A DNA stretch of 64,000 bases from Neobacillus niacini (GCF_000759675.1 NZ_BAWM01000013.1:1-64000); one strand, 5' to 3'; shown: positions 1 through 8,152, numbered from the stretch's first letter. Translations and numbers: made by a program. The notes: generated by a model not told the origin, from the sequence alone.

Positions 1-220
1 AAGCTGGCGCAACAACCAGAAAAAGGATTAATCTCCCATGAGTGCTACCCCTAAAGGGTGCGACAGTCGGTGGTACACCGTGGTAGTTGGAGTCAGACTA
101 ACGGATGGGCTCAATGGCACCATAGTTTAAAGACCTTCTTCGCCAGCATTAAAACAGTATGGACTGCCAGATCCATTTTCATTCTCTGTGGTGCAGCGCT
201 GATTTTGCGCTGCATGGATG
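1..220. other. Highly folded non-coding segment, identity unknown
   Basis: No convincing reading frame crosses this stretch, but it holds nested complementary segments. Bases 3-9 (GCTGGCG) pair perfectly with 141-147 (CGCCAGC). Inside, 35-39 (CCCAT) can pair with 105-109 (ATGGG), 45-49 (CTACC) with 82-86 (GGTAG), and 68-72 (CGGTG) with 76-80 (CACCG). A second hairpin, TGCAGCGC with GCGCTGCA, lies near 193-216, and an outer ATCCAT/ATGGAT pair surrounds it. The nesting looks like a structured RNA, or the guide/bridge RNA end of a mobile element such as IS110 or IS200/IS605. I could not match it to a riboswitch, tmRNA, 6S or RNase P. The window edge hides what precedes it. Orientation is undetermined. 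Confidence 0.35.
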
Positions 221-267
221 GCTAACGGGTGCGTTAGTTGAAGAAGGAACTGGACAATAAACGAGCA

Positions 268-305
268 AAACTCGCCACAAATATTGTGGCGAGTTTCGCC
301 TTTTT
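268..305 (+). terminator. Rho-independent terminator
   Basis: A perfect 13-bp stem (AAACTCGCCACAA with its complement) is followed by CGCCTTTTT. It would end a transcript coming from the structured segment to the left. Confidence 0.75.
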
Positions 306-425
306 ATATGCCAATAGATATACCAAAACAGATGTCATTTCGGCTTGAATTTTTAGAAAAGCACCCCAAAACGGAACCCTTTAGTTATTGAACTAAAGCT
401 ACTTTTTCATGAAGTAAATACCAAT

Positions 426-1367
426 TTAATCTGTATTAAAGTGTGGAGGCTCTCTTAGCCATGATTTCAGATATTCAATGAACTTTTTCGTAGCTGGAGC
501 AAGGGTTTTAAAAGATGTAGCAGCAATACCAATTGTACGATAATTTTCTCCCTCTAACTTAAGAGCTCGAACGTTCGTTGGAACCCGATGTAAAACCATT
601 TCAGGAAGTATACTGATTCCCAAACCATTTCCAACCATTGAAATAATTGCTTGGTCATCTGAAAGTTCAAATTTTATATTAGGGGTAACATTGTTCTCTT
701 TTAAAATTCGATTTAAATCGTTATCGCTCCCTTTTTTCGCCTTGATTAGAGGCTCCGATTTGATTATTTCAAAACGAATCTCATTTTGTTCGGCAAGAGG
801 GTGTTCATTTGAGAGGATACAGAGCATTCTATCTTTTCTTAAGGAAATCACTTCAAAGTGTTGCGAAGTCGGTAGAGACACAAAACCAAAATCAACCAAA
901 CCAGTTGATATCCAATGCTCGACGGCATCATAATCCCCCTCCAGGAGTTTAACCTCGATAGTTGGGTGAGCCTTATTAAATATTTTCATGATTTCAGGGA
1001 GCCAGTGAATGGACACACTTGAAATCGTTCCAATCCGTACTGTACCGATTTCCAGCCCATTGATATTAGCTATCTCTTGAACCATTTCCTCGTTCAACTT
1101 TAGAATTTCACGAATGTATTTTAAGAGACGCTCTCCGTTACTGGTCAAATGGATACCTGAGCGCCCTCGATTGAGTATAGATAATCCCCATTCTGATTCA
1201 AGGCTGGTAATGGCATGGCTGACAGCAGATTGACTTAAACCTAGTGTTTCACCGGCTTTCGTAAGGCTCCCTAATTCCACGACAGTACTAAATATCTCAA
1301 ACTTAGCAAGAGACAGTTTGACCACTCCTTTTGCATGAATTTTATTCATGTTAATCTTCGAAAACAT
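426..1367 (-). CDS. LysR-family transcriptional regulator
   Basis: The N-terminal winged helix-turn-helix (about residues 20-80, with LSQSAVSHAI in the recognition region) and the C-terminal periplasmic-binding-like effector domain (about 105-300) are typical of LysR regulators. Length without the extension is about 296 residues, normal for the family. The coordinates use the first ATG, but the best Shine-Dalgarno, AAAGGAG, lies inside the frame and points to a CTG start at 1316, giving LSLAKFEIF as the N-terminus; the 17 extra residues are probably not translated. The gene is divergent from the DMT exporter at 1440, with about 70 bp between the ATG starts, so it most likely controls that exporter. 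The effector is unknown. Confidence 0.88.
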   Translation of the reverse strand: MFSKINMNKIHAKGVVKLSLAKFEIFSTVVELGSLTKAGETLGLSQSAVSHAITSLESEWGLSILNRGRSGIHLTSNGERLLKYIREILKLNEEMVQEIANINGLEIGTVRIGTISSVSIHWLPEIMKIFNKAHPTIEVKLLEGDYDAVEHWISTGLVDFGFVSLPTSQHFEVISLRKDRMLCILSNEHPLAEQNEIRFEIIKSEPLIKAKKGSDNDLNRILKENNVTPNIKFELSDDQAIISMVGNGLGISILPEMVLHRVPTNVRALKLEGENYRTIGIAATSFKTLAPATKKFIEYLKSWLREPPHFNTD

Positions 1368-1439
1368 TCATTTTCCTAATCTTAATTTTACAATTATACT
1401 TATAAAATATCAATTCGTGAAAGTATAGGTGATCAAAAG

Positions 1440-2384
1440 ATGAATCAAAATAAATTGTCTCGGATAGTAGATGGGAGAGAATCAGACACTCAATTAAAAG
1501 CAGATCTCATGATGCTGATCGTTACTATGATTTGGGGGTCATCTTATTTGTTTATGAAGATGGGTCTCGATTCTTTTCAAGGGTTTAACTTGATAGCATT
1601 ACGTTTTGGCATAGCCTTTATTTTAGCCGGAGCTGTATTTTACAAGCGCTTAATACATATTGATGTTAAAACGATTTTTTATGGATTTTTATTAGGGTCA
1701 ATCTTGTTCTTAATAATGTCTGTTGTTACGATCGGATTAAAATTCACGTCAATTTCAAATGCAGGATTTTTATTTAGTCTTTCAGTGGTATTTGTCCCGT
1801 TGTTATTAGCGATCCTTTTTAGAAAAAAACCAGAAATAAAAGTTGTTTTTGGCGTGGTCGCCTCTATTACAGGAATTGCTCTTTTAACATTAAATAATGA
1901 ATTAACGATTAATTCCGGAGACTTCCTAATCATTTTAGGTGCAGTATTTTATGCCATTTTCATCATTTTAACTGATAAGTTGACGAAAAATGTTGATTCC
2001 ATCACACTGGGGATTTTACAACTTGGATTTGCCGGGGCATGGGGGTTACTATTTTCATTATTTTTCGAAAAGCCACATCTTCCGAACACAACGGAATCAT
2101 GGGTTGCTATTTTGGCTTTAAGCATACTTTGTAGTGCAATTGGTTTTATCGGTCAAGCCTATGCTCAAAAATATACAACACCAACGCACACAGGTCTTAT
2201 ATTTTCATTAGAACCCGTTTTCGCTTCATTATTTGCTTTTATTTTCGTAAATGAAACACTCCCAGCCAAAGGATATTTAGGGGCCATTCTAATCTTACTA
2301 GGTGTCTTAACTGCTAAGATCAATTTTAAAAAGCCCTTTATGAGAAAAAGATTCAATCAAACAGTTGACGGTTCTGAAGCCTAG
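1440..2384 (+). CDS. DMT-superfamily (EamA) transporter
   Basis: A hydrophobic protein of 314 residues with about ten membrane segments arranged as two EamA repeats; the first repeat starts around residue 22 with a WGSSYLFMK motif and the second around residue 160. Members export or import small metabolites, often amino acids or drugs; the substrate cannot be read from the sequence. The start ATG is preceded by AGGTGAT. It is divergent from the LysR gene at 426-1367, a common regulator/exporter arrangement. Confidence 0.87.
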   Translation: MNQNKLSRIVDGRESDTQLKADLMMLIVTMIWGSSYLFMKMGLDSFQGFNLIALRFGIAFILAGAVFYKRLIHIDVKTIFYGFLLGSILFLIMSVVTIGLKFTSISNAGFLFSLSVVFVPLLLAILFRKKPEIKVVFGVVASITGIALLTLNNELTINSGDFLIILGAVFYAIFIILTDKLTKNVDSITLGILQLGFAGAWGLLFSLFFEKPHLPNTTESWVAILALSILCSAIGFIGQAYAQKYTTPTHTGLIFSLEPVFASLFAFIFVNETLPAKGYLGAILILLGVLTAKINFKKPFMRKRFNQTVDGSEA

Positions 2385-2555
2385 CTTACTATCCAATGTA
2401 ACAATAGTAAAGGTACAGATTTCCATCATTCAATAAGGGATATCTTAACCCATGTTGCCCTTCATGGTCAGTACCATCGAGGACAGATCAATCAACTTCT
2501 AAGAGCAGCAGACCTTGAACCAATTAATGTTGACTTCATTACATTTAGAAGATGA
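2385..2555 (+). pseudogene. DinB-family protein, C-terminal remnant
   Basis: Reading in the frame directly after the exporter stop gives about 56 residues ending at TGA 2553-2555. They carry the hallmark DinB/YfiT pattern: NSKGT, then HVALHGQYHRGQI, then a short tail ending FITFRR. The HxxxHRGQ segment is the metal-ligand helix of these four-helix-bundle hydrolase-like proteins. The N-terminal two thirds and any start codon are missing, so this is a decayed gene end, not a functional CDS. Confidence in the family is high because both the motif and the terminal FxxRR are present. Confidence 0.7.
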
Positions 2556-2654
2556 TGTAGAGATTGATCGTTATTTTTTATATAAGAGAATATAAAACAA
2601 ATAATAAAGGCAGTGTGTTTTTCATAAGAAGATACATTCATTGTTATCAAGAAA

Positions 2655-2692
2655 CAGTCTAAACCCCTAGCTTTAGATATGGGGTTATAAGC
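2655..2692. repeat. Possible IS200/IS605-type terminal hairpin
   Basis: AACCCC at 2661-2666 pairs with GGGGTT at 2681-2686 around a CTAGCTTTAG-like loop. Hairpins of this form with a CCCC/GGGG stem are found near IS200/IS605 ends in Bacillus. No transposase is present, so this is at best a scar. Confidence 0.25.
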
Positions 2693-2708
2693 TTATTTAA
2701 CATAAAAA

Positions 2709-2746
2709 ACATCCCACCAATCGTATTATAGGTGGGATGTTTTTTA
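2709..2746 (-). terminator. Bidirectional terminator
   Basis: ACATCCCACC pairs with GGTGGGATGT around an AT-rich loop, with A and T tracts on the two sides. It ends the phosphatase gene on the minus strand and can also stop rightward transcription. Confidence 0.8.
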
Positions 2747-3211
2747 TGTTAAGTTTTGTTCATTACGAATTTTTTCGAGCAATGCTCGACAGCCATCTGA
2801 AATCAGCTGAAAGGTTTCTTCAAAATCTCCCGTGTAATATGGATCAGGGACATCTTTGTTATGTTCCGTTAAATCGAGCAGACGTATGATTTTTGGATGC
2901 CGAGGTTTACCGGTTATCTCGAAAATGTTCTTTACATTGCTCTCATCCATACCAATGATATAGTCGAACTTTTCAAAGTCTTTTTTCGTTAATTGTCGTC
3001 CAACAAGATCATCTGATGAAATGTTGTATTTTTTTAGAATGGTTAGGGTTCCTTTATGGGGAGGAGAACCTATATGCCAAGCACTTGTAGCAGCTGAATC
3101 AACAGTAACTTTCTCTGACAAATTTTCTTTTTTCAGTAAGTCACGAAACAATGCCTCAGCCATTGGTGAACGGCAAATGTTTCCCAAGCAAACAAATAAA
3201 ACATTAATCAT
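2744..3211 (-). CDS. Low-molecular-weight protein-tyrosine phosphatase
   Basis: Dephosphorylates phosphotyrosine (or phosphoarginine in the YwlE branch) in the cytoplasm. The signature CX5R loop is CLGNICRS with nucleophile Cys8, Arg14 and Ser15, and the general-acid loop DPYYTG is at about 123-128, so both catalytic parts are intact. Length 155 is typical. The second loop residue is Gly, not the Thr of arginine phosphatases, so it is closer to YfkJ-type tyrosine phosphatases. The start is supported by AAAGGAG. It stands alone, with a strong terminator at its stop. Confidence 0.9.
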   Translation of the reverse strand: MINVLFVCLGNICRSPMAEALFRDLLKKENLSEKVTVDSAATSAWHIGSPPHKGTLTILKKYNISSDDLVGRQLTKKDFEKFDYIIGMDESNVKNIFEITGKPRHPKIIRLLDLTEHNKDVPDPYYTGDFEETFQLISDGCRALLEKIRNEQNLT

Positions 3212-3315
3212 ATCATTAACTCCTTTTAATCTTTTAAACTACGTTTAGTATTCCATAACGACCATTCTAAGTATATTATCAATGAATGTAAAATGAAAAG
3301 TAGAAGAACAAAGCT

Positions 3316-3459
3316 TTATGTGGACCAAGAATGCGCTAATCCCACGATAGTCGCGGCAAGCCCTGCCATAAAAATAGATTTAATGAAAGAGTAGGACTGT
3401 TTTCGGTCATAATCTGCCCATCTAAATAGTACAAATGTTTTAAGGTTGTTTTTATCCAT
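3316..3459 (-). CDS. Possible small membrane protein (47 aa)
   Basis: An ATG-initiated frame of 47 codons with an N-terminal polar part (MDKNNLKTF) and a C-terminal hydrophobic helix (IFMAGLAATIVGLAH). The amino-acid pattern looks coding, but the ribosome binding site is weak and no family is recognised. It is divergent from the TubZ-like gene at 3534. It could be a remnant. Confidence 0.35.
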   Translation of the reverse strand: MDKNNLKTFVLFRWADYDRKQSYSFIKSIFMAGLAATIVGLAHSWST

Positions 3460-3533
3460 ATCAATGATTTGGTTAAAAATCCTTCAAAATTTTCAACTTA
3501 GATAAGATTTTAGCTAATAAGGAGGAGTGTTTA

Positions 3534-4643
3534 GTGAAATCGATTGGAATCTTGGGCGTAGGTCAAGCAGGTGGGAATATTGCAGAAATTGCATCAGCCT
3601 TGAATTTTCAAACAGCTCTCATTAATACGAATCAACGTGATGGTGTTGTAAACACGCGGGTAGAAAAAAAGTATTTTGTTCCAGGATATAATGGTGCAGG
3701 TCAAGATCGTTCATTAGGATTACGGGCTCTTCAAGAAAACTATAAGGAGATCATTGATTTTGTTAGCAGCTCCTTTAAAAACATCAAGCTTCTTTTAGTG
3801 GCTTTTTCAACGGACGGTGGCACAGGGTCTGGGATGAGTCCAATGTTAATTGATCTGTTAGTCGATCAGTTGCCTGGTGTCAAGGTAGGGGCGATCGCGA
3901 TTATCCCTGAACGGAACGTATTAGCAGGAAATCGCATCAATACGGCCGAGTGTATCGAACAACTTTCCAATATAGAAGGCATTTCTTCTGTATTCCTCGT
4001 CGACAATGATCAAATGCGTAAAATGAAACCGCAATCCAGTAAACACGAGATTTACGTTGCGGCTAATCATCAAGCCATAGAGGCTATTAGTTTTCTCTTG
4101 AAAATAACGAAAAAGAGTTCTTTCTATGGCAACTTCGATGAATCCGATCTGATGAATATCCTTGGAACAAGAGGCGTAACGATGATCACTTCCGCAACGA
4201 TTACGGATGCGAAAACCACTTCGGATGTCTCGAAGAAAGTACAGATTTCTTGGGCGAACTCGATATTCTGTCCTGTTGAATCACAAGGCGTAATCCGGGC
4301 TGGGCTTATCTATGAAGGTCCAGAGAACATTTCAAAGCTGATTAATGTACCTTCCATTTTTGAGAGGGTGGGCGAACCGCTGCAATTATTTGAAGGAACC
4401 TATATTTCAGAATCTGACCCTACGATCACAACCATTCTTGCTGGACTACCATTCCCAACGCGCCGGATGCTTTCTGTTGAAGAATCTCTTGAAAAAAACA
4501 AAGAACGATTAGAGGAGCTTGTGAAAAAAGAACAGACCCAAAATTACGAGTCTGGAATCCGTTGGGCATCCAACTTAAAACTTATAAAACAGGATAGAAA
4601 GCCAGTATCTATCACTTCCAAGTTAAATAAGTATCAGAAATAA
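3534..4643 (+). CDS. TubZ-like tubulin/FtsZ-family GTPase
   Basis: A GTP-dependent filament-forming protein. Visible landmarks: the N-terminal nucleotide loop GVGQAGGN (residues 8-15), NTNQRDG (31-37), the tubulin signature loop DGGTGSG (94-100), and AGLPFP (303-308), which recalls the AGLPLP segment of plasmid TubZ rather than FtsZ. There is no C-terminal FtsZ tail (DIPxFLR), and the charged C-terminal helix (about 314-340, rich in E and K) resembles TubZ. GTG start with AAGGAGG. No TubR-like DNA-binding gene or iteron centromere is visible next to it, so a DNA segregation role is not shown. A true ftsZ lies elsewhere in the window (47216). Confidence 0.8.
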   Translation: MKSIGILGVGQAGGNIAEIASALNFQTALINTNQRDGVVNTRVEKKYFVPGYNGAGQDRSLGLRALQENYKEIIDFVSSSFKNIKLLLVAFSTDGGTGSGMSPMLIDLLVDQLPGVKVGAIAIIPERNVLAGNRINTAECIEQLSNIEGISSVFLVDNDQMRKMKPQSSKHEIYVAANHQAIEAISFLLKITKKSSFYGNFDESDLMNILGTRGVTMITSATITDAKTTSDVSKKVQISWANSIFCPVESQGVIRAGLIYEGPENISKLINVPSIFERVGEPLQLFEGTYISESDPTITTILAGLPFPTRRMLSVEESLEKNKERLEELVKKEQTQNYESGIRWASNLKLIKQDRKPVSITSKLNKYQK

Positions 4644-4682
4644 TTAGAATCTCATTCAGTATTCAAAATGAATACTGAGTAA

Positions 4683-4727
4683 AAGGAAACACATGCGGAG
4701 GAACCCATCCGTTGTGTTTCCTTTTTT
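4683..4727 (+). terminator. Rho-independent terminator
   Basis: A long imperfect stem, GGAAACACA...TGTGTTTCC, with a T6 run. It terminates the TubZ-like gene just outside the left end of the inserted element. Confidence 0.8.
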
Positions 4728-4825
4728 AATTTAGGCTTTGTTAAAGAATAATGTTGTTATTTGATTTTCTCGAACATTTATTCTATAACGGGTGGACTAA
4801 AATTACCGAGAGCGAGTGAGTTTTA

Positions 4826-5866
4826 ATGGTGTTAGCGGACATGATTAACCAAATCAGAAATCTTAGCCGAAGAGACCAGCAGCGATTGAAGGAGTTCTTT
4901 ACAAACTCATTAGGGAGTGCAGCAGAAACAGAGTCTGTATTCAAAGATGTATCAGAACAGAAACACAAAGACGGCTACACCTGCACTCAATGTCAATCCA
5001 CTAACGTCATTCGTTTCGGTAAATACCAAGTTAAAACTACAATCAATACCATTGAACGCCAAAGATACCGCTGCAAAGAGTGCTGTAAAACATTCACAGA
5101 TAGGACGAACACTCCTCTTCACAGGACACATATGCCGAGTAAATGGCTTCAGTTTATTGAATGTATGATTGAGGGGTATTCCCTTCGAAAATCAGCTAAA
5201 CTCATTGGTGCTCATTATGTGACGCTTTTTAATTGGAGGCATAAAATTCTAACTGCATTAAAGCAGATGGATTTTGAACTTTTTCAAGGCATAGTAGAAA
5301 TGGATGAAACCTATTTTCTCTATTCCGAGAAAGGAAAACGGAATATCCAAGGACGAAAACCAAGGTTACGCGGTGGGAGTTCAGAGTTTAGAGTAATAAG
5401 CAAGGACCAAGTATGCGTTCTTGTAGCTAGAGACCGCCAAAAAAGAACGTTTTCCAGAACAATTGGAAAAGGGCGGATTATAAAAAAGAGTTTGGACGAA
5501 GCGTTAGGTTCCATGCTATCAATTCAAAATGTTCTATGTACGGATGCTTGGCGGGCGTTTATGACTTATGCCAAAGAAAAAGGAATTGAGCATCATCGCT
5601 TTAAAGCAAATGGTAGGGAGCGAGTTAAAGGGATTTATCATATCCAGAATGTAAATAGTTATCACAGCCGTTTAAAGAGCTGGATGGAGCGTTTTAATGG
5701 TGTAGCGACTAAATATCTAGACCATTATTTGAGCTGGTTCCAATTCTTAGACACCATCAAACATATAAAAGATAACTTTACGATAACCAAAATGGTTTTA
5801 GACAGTTGTTCTTTCTCAGTTAACATAACTTATGATAAACTAATGTTATCGGAATTTTCTGAATAA
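4826..5866 (+). CDS. IS1595-family transposase (ISXO2-like)
   Basis: Catalyses cut-and-paste or copy transposition of the surrounding element. An N-terminal zinc ribbon (CTQC at 53-56, CKEC at 83-86) precedes the ISXO2-like catalytic domain with Asp160 in MDETYF, Asp240 in LCTDAW and an H/N-rich third cluster around 272-280 (HIQNVNSYH). Length 346 fits full-length family members. No frameshift or stop interrupts it, so it may be active. It lies 92 bp inside the left inverted repeat. The ATG is used; the ribosome binding site is weak, as is common for transposases. Confidence 0.9.
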   Translation: MVLADMINQIRNLSRRDQQRLKEFFTNSLGSAAETESVFKDVSEQKHKDGYTCTQCQSTNVIRFGKYQVKTTINTIERQRYRCKECCKTFTDRTNTPLHRTHMPSKWLQFIECMIEGYSLRKSAKLIGAHYVTLFNWRHKILTALKQMDFELFQGIVEMDETYFLYSEKGKRNIQGRKPRLRGGSSEFRVISKDQVCVLVARDRQKRTFSRTIGKGRIIKKSLDEALGSMLSIQNVLCTDAWRAFMTYAKEKGIEHHRFKANGRERVKGIYHIQNVNSYHSRLKSWMERFNGVATKYLDHYLSWFQFLDTIKHIKDNFTITKMVLDSCSFSVNITYDKLMLSEFSE

Positions 5867-5977
5867 TAGGAAGTTTATTGTTCCGTTAAAGGGCAGGTTA
5901 ATTCAATAATCGGAAGGAAAAAGGTATATAGAAAGGGAACTATTTGATATACCGGATTAAATAAAGGAGAGAAGGCT

Positions 5978-6349
5978 ATGAGTAAATCATTTATTGAACA
6001 AGTACATTATATTAGAATTCCTGTAAAAGATTTAGAACTGTCTGCACAATGGTATAGAGATGTATTAGGGCTCCAGTTACTAAACAATACTGAGGAACTT
6101 GCAATTTTAAAAGTAAATGAAGGACCTTTCTTACTTATCTTAGTTCCTACCGAAGATGAAACATTTGCACATTTTACAATTGATAATGAACAAGAATTTA
6201 GCATTGGCTTTACAAGTCCAGAATTATCTAAATTTCATCAACACTTAATTGATAATCAAGTTAAGGTCGAGGATATAAAAGAAGATAATGGTCATGCCTT
6301 TTTCCACTTTTATGACCCAAATGGTAATAAACTTCAAGTACACTGGTAA
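5978..6349 (+). CDS. VOC-family (glyoxalase/bleomycin-resistance fold) protein
   Basis: 123 residues with two beta-alpha-beta-beta-beta modules. The first module begins with VHYIRIPVKDLELSAQWY and the last strand carries FYDPNGNKLQVHW, both standard VOC signatures. Candidate metal ligands are the His near residue 10 and the glutamates of the later strands. The family includes glyoxalase I, dioxygenases and antibiotic-binding proteins, so the substrate is unknown. It sits inside the IS1595 element, downstream of the transposase and before the right end, with its own AAAGGAG ribosome site and a terminator (6407-6440), so it is mobile cargo. Confidence 0.85.
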   Translation: MSKSFIEQVHYIRIPVKDLELSAQWYRDVLGLQLLNNTEELAILKVNEGPFLLILVPTEDETFAHFTIDNEQEFSIGFTSPELSKFHQHLIDNQVKVEDIKEDNGHAFFHFYDPNGNKLQVHW

Positions 6350-6406
6350 GATTATAATAAATAAATTACCTTATTTCATTAACGGGTGCTTTAACGGAAT
6401 AAGAAC

Positions 6407-6440
6407 GGGAACGTCCAAATCAGACGTTCCCATATTTTTT
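6407..6440 (+). terminator. Terminator of the passenger gene
   Basis: GGGAACGT (6407-6414) pairs with ACGTTCCC (6424-6431), followed by ATATTTTTT. It lies inside the element, just before its right inverted repeat. Confidence 0.75.
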
Positions 6441-6663
6441 GCCTGAAAAACAACAATACTATTTAACAAAGCCTAAATTTAAAAACGTAGAAAACCGCAA
6501 AAATGATATAAAGAGTAAACAAGATTGTTTAAATTGATGAAATCTTTACCAATTCATAATCAATAATTTACAAAGGATAAACTTAGAATTAACACTTCTC
6601 AGCTATTCTTTTAATAGATTTACTTTTTAAAAAATTTTTATAAAGGGATGAGGAGTTTTTATT

Positions 6664-7878
6664 ATGAGTAATCATGAGTTGCAAAAAGGGTTGGACAGAC
6701 GAAGTTTTATAAAAATCGGTGGAATGAGTACACTCGCTTTAACACTTGGATCAGCTGTCCTTCCTGCTGATTTGTTCACGGGTAAAGCGCACGCTGAATT
6801 AAATGATGATGTTAAGCTTCAATTTAATCCAGACGGAAAATTCAAAATCGTACAGTTTAACGATACACAAGATGATGAAAACATTGACCGTCGTACGGTC
6901 GAGCTGATGGAAAAAGTGCTTGATACTGAAAAACCGGATTTTGTTGTCCTTAACGGTGACAACATTACAGGTGGTTGTGATACGCCAATCGAGATGAAGC
7001 AAGCGATTAATAATGTCGCACAGCCGATGGAGCAAAGAGGGATTAAGTGGGCTATTACTTACGGTAATCATGATGAGGATTCAACTCCAAAAAGCGGGCT
7101 TAATGAAGAGGACATGCTCGAGATTTACATGTCTTACAAATACAATATGAACAAGCCTGGAGTAAAAGATATAACTGGAACCGGAAATATGAATCTACTA
7201 ATCAAAAATTCCAAAGGCACGGATGCGGCTTTTAACCTCTGGCTGCTGGACAGTGGAAGATATGCGCCTAACACCATAGCAGGTCAAGACTTTCATGGTT
7301 ACCCGACCTGGGACTGGCTCCGTTTTAACCAGGTAAGCTGGTATTACGAGACTTCCAAAAAATTGGAGCAGCAATGGGGGCATAAGGTTCCTTCACTCGT
7401 CTTCATTCACATCCCTCTCTGGGAACATAGATATATGTGGTTTGCCAGCGTAGACGGAAGATCGGACCAACATCATGCTAACGCTGTGAATAAGCATACT
7501 ATTGTGGGAGAAAGGAATGAAGATGAATGTCCAGGTCCAATCAACAGTGGCATGTTCACAGCCATGTTGGAAAGAGGAGATGTCAAGGGTGTCTTCTGCG
7601 GCCATGATCATGTGAACACATATATGGGTAATTATTATGGGATTCTTCTTGGTTATGCCGGAAACACTGGTTTTGGTACATATGGCCTTCCGGGCGCTAA
7701 CCGCAATAGATTACGCGGTGCCAGGGTATTTAATTTAGATGAAAACACTGCAGATGTGCTAGTGGAAACACACATGGTGTTTGCCAAAGACTTTGGCATT
7801 GATTTGACAGCCAATGACCAGAGCATTGCTCCGGCTCCAATCGACGAAAGCAAAAAGAAAGAAAAAGTAATAAAATAG
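6664..7878 (+). CDS. Tat-exported metallophosphoesterase
   Basis: A calcineurin-like phosphoesterase that is likely exported folded. The N-terminus has a twin-arginine signal (DRRSFIKIGG, Arg12-Arg13) followed by a hydrophobic stretch and an AHA-type cleavage region near residue 44. Metal-ligand motifs are FNDTQD (Asp67), NGDN (98-100), GNHDED (134-139) and GHDHVN near residue 310. The overall order resembles Dcr2/purple-acid-phosphatase-like proteins. Start ATG follows GGGATGAGG. It is monocistronic with terminators behind it. The substrate (nucleotide, phosphoester or phospholipid) cannot be told; no clear PhoP-box repeat was seen upstream. Confidence 0.87.
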   Translation: MSNHELQKGLDRRSFIKIGGMSTLALTLGSAVLPADLFTGKAHAELNDDVKLQFNPDGKFKIVQFNDTQDDENIDRRTVELMEKVLDTEKPDFVVLNGDNITGGCDTPIEMKQAINNVAQPMEQRGIKWAITYGNHDEDSTPKSGLNEEDMLEIYMSYKYNMNKPGVKDITGTGNMNLLIKNSKGTDAAFNLWLLDSGRYAPNTIAGQDFHGYPTWDWLRFNQVSWYYETSKKLEQQWGHKVPSLVFIHIPLWEHRYMWFASVDGRSDQHHANAVNKHTIVGERNEDECPGPINSGMFTAMLERGDVKGVFCGHDHVNTYMGNYYGILLGYAGNTGFGTYGLPGANRNRLRGARVFNLDENTADVLVETHMVFAKDFGIDLTANDQSIAPAPIDESKKKEKVIK

Positions 7879-7893
7879 TTAATATTTAAAAAT

Positions 7894-7934
7894 AAAGCAG
7901 TTGATTTCTTCAACGAAACCAACTGCTTTATAAA
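7894..7934 (+). terminator. Terminator behind phosphoesterase gene
   Basis: AAAGCAGTTG pairs with CAACTGCTTT. The T run is short. A second hairpin follows at 7952. Confidence 0.6.
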
Positions 7935-7951
7935 TCATAAAAAATAAGACC

Positions 7952-7983
7952 AAGCCAACTTAAAAACTAAGTTGGCTTTTAAT
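7952..7983 (+). terminator. Second terminator hairpin
   Basis: AAGCCAACTTA pairs with TAAGTTGGCTTT and is followed by TTTAAT. Together with the hairpin at 7894 it isolates the next region. Confidence 0.6.
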
Positions 7984-8050
7984 ATGGAAAAACTATAATA
8001 GGCTATATTAATTGGTAAGTTTTAGAGAAGTAACTTGCTTTAATTTAACT

Positions 8051-8084
8051 AATTCAAAATGAATTAATTAAGTCATTTTGAATT
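8051..8084 (+). promoter_or_regulatory. 12-bp inverted repeat, candidate enhancer-binding site
   Basis: AATTCAAAATGA (8051-8062) and TCATTTTGAATT (8073-8084) are exact inverted complements separated by 10 bp. The centre lies about 70 bp upstream of the -24 element at 8137, the spacing and dyad form expected for a sigma-54 activator (RocR/BkdR/LevR type) binding site. The activator is not in this window. Confidence 0.55.
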
Positions 8085-8136
8085 AAATTAATTCGTTAGT
8101 TTTTTGATAAGAGTTATAAATTAAGTCTTCCCTATG

Positions 8137-8152
8137 TTGGTACGAATCTTGC
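8137..8152 (+). promoter_or_regulatory. Candidate sigma-54 (SigL) -24/-12 promoter
   Basis: TTGGTACGAATCTTGC matches the sigma-54 consensus, TTGGCAC-N5-TTGC, at all but one core base, and the GG-to-GC spacing of 10 is exact. Transcription would start near 8164. The transcript would meet a terminator at about 8230-8268 after roughly 105 nt, and there is no recognisable gene in between. Confidence 0.6.

Larger units (their letters stand above)
4734..6473 (+). mobile_element. IS1595-family insertion element with VOC passenger gene
   Basis: The ends are inverted repeats beginning GGCTTTGTTAAA at 4734 and, on the other strand, at 6473; similarity continues into a TGTTGTT block. The flanks are TTAATTTA (4726-4733) and TAAATTTA (6474-6481), matching at 7 of 8 bases, as expected for the 8-bp target duplication of this family. 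The 1.74 kb element holds a transposase of the ISXO2/IS1595 type and, between it and the right end, an unrelated VOC-fold gene. Passenger genes are known in IS1595 members. It inserted directly behind the terminator of the TubZ-like gene. Confidence 0.85.

Noticed and set aside
1..54. Plus-strand frame ending in TAA at 52-54 as the end of a transposase
   Set aside because: Only 17 codons are visible and bases 3-9 pair perfectly with 141-147, so an RNA structure explains the segment better.
691..933. Plus-strand frame inside the LysR gene
   Set aside because: Shadow of the minus-strand LysR coding sequence.
6560..6663. PhoP boxes upstream of the metallophosphoesterase
   Set aside because: Only one TTAACA-like hexamer is present; direct repeats at 11-bp spacing are missing.
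7653..7922. Minus-strand frame under the phosphoesterase gene end
   Set aside because: Antisense shadow without ribosome site; the plus-strand gene has all metal motifs.
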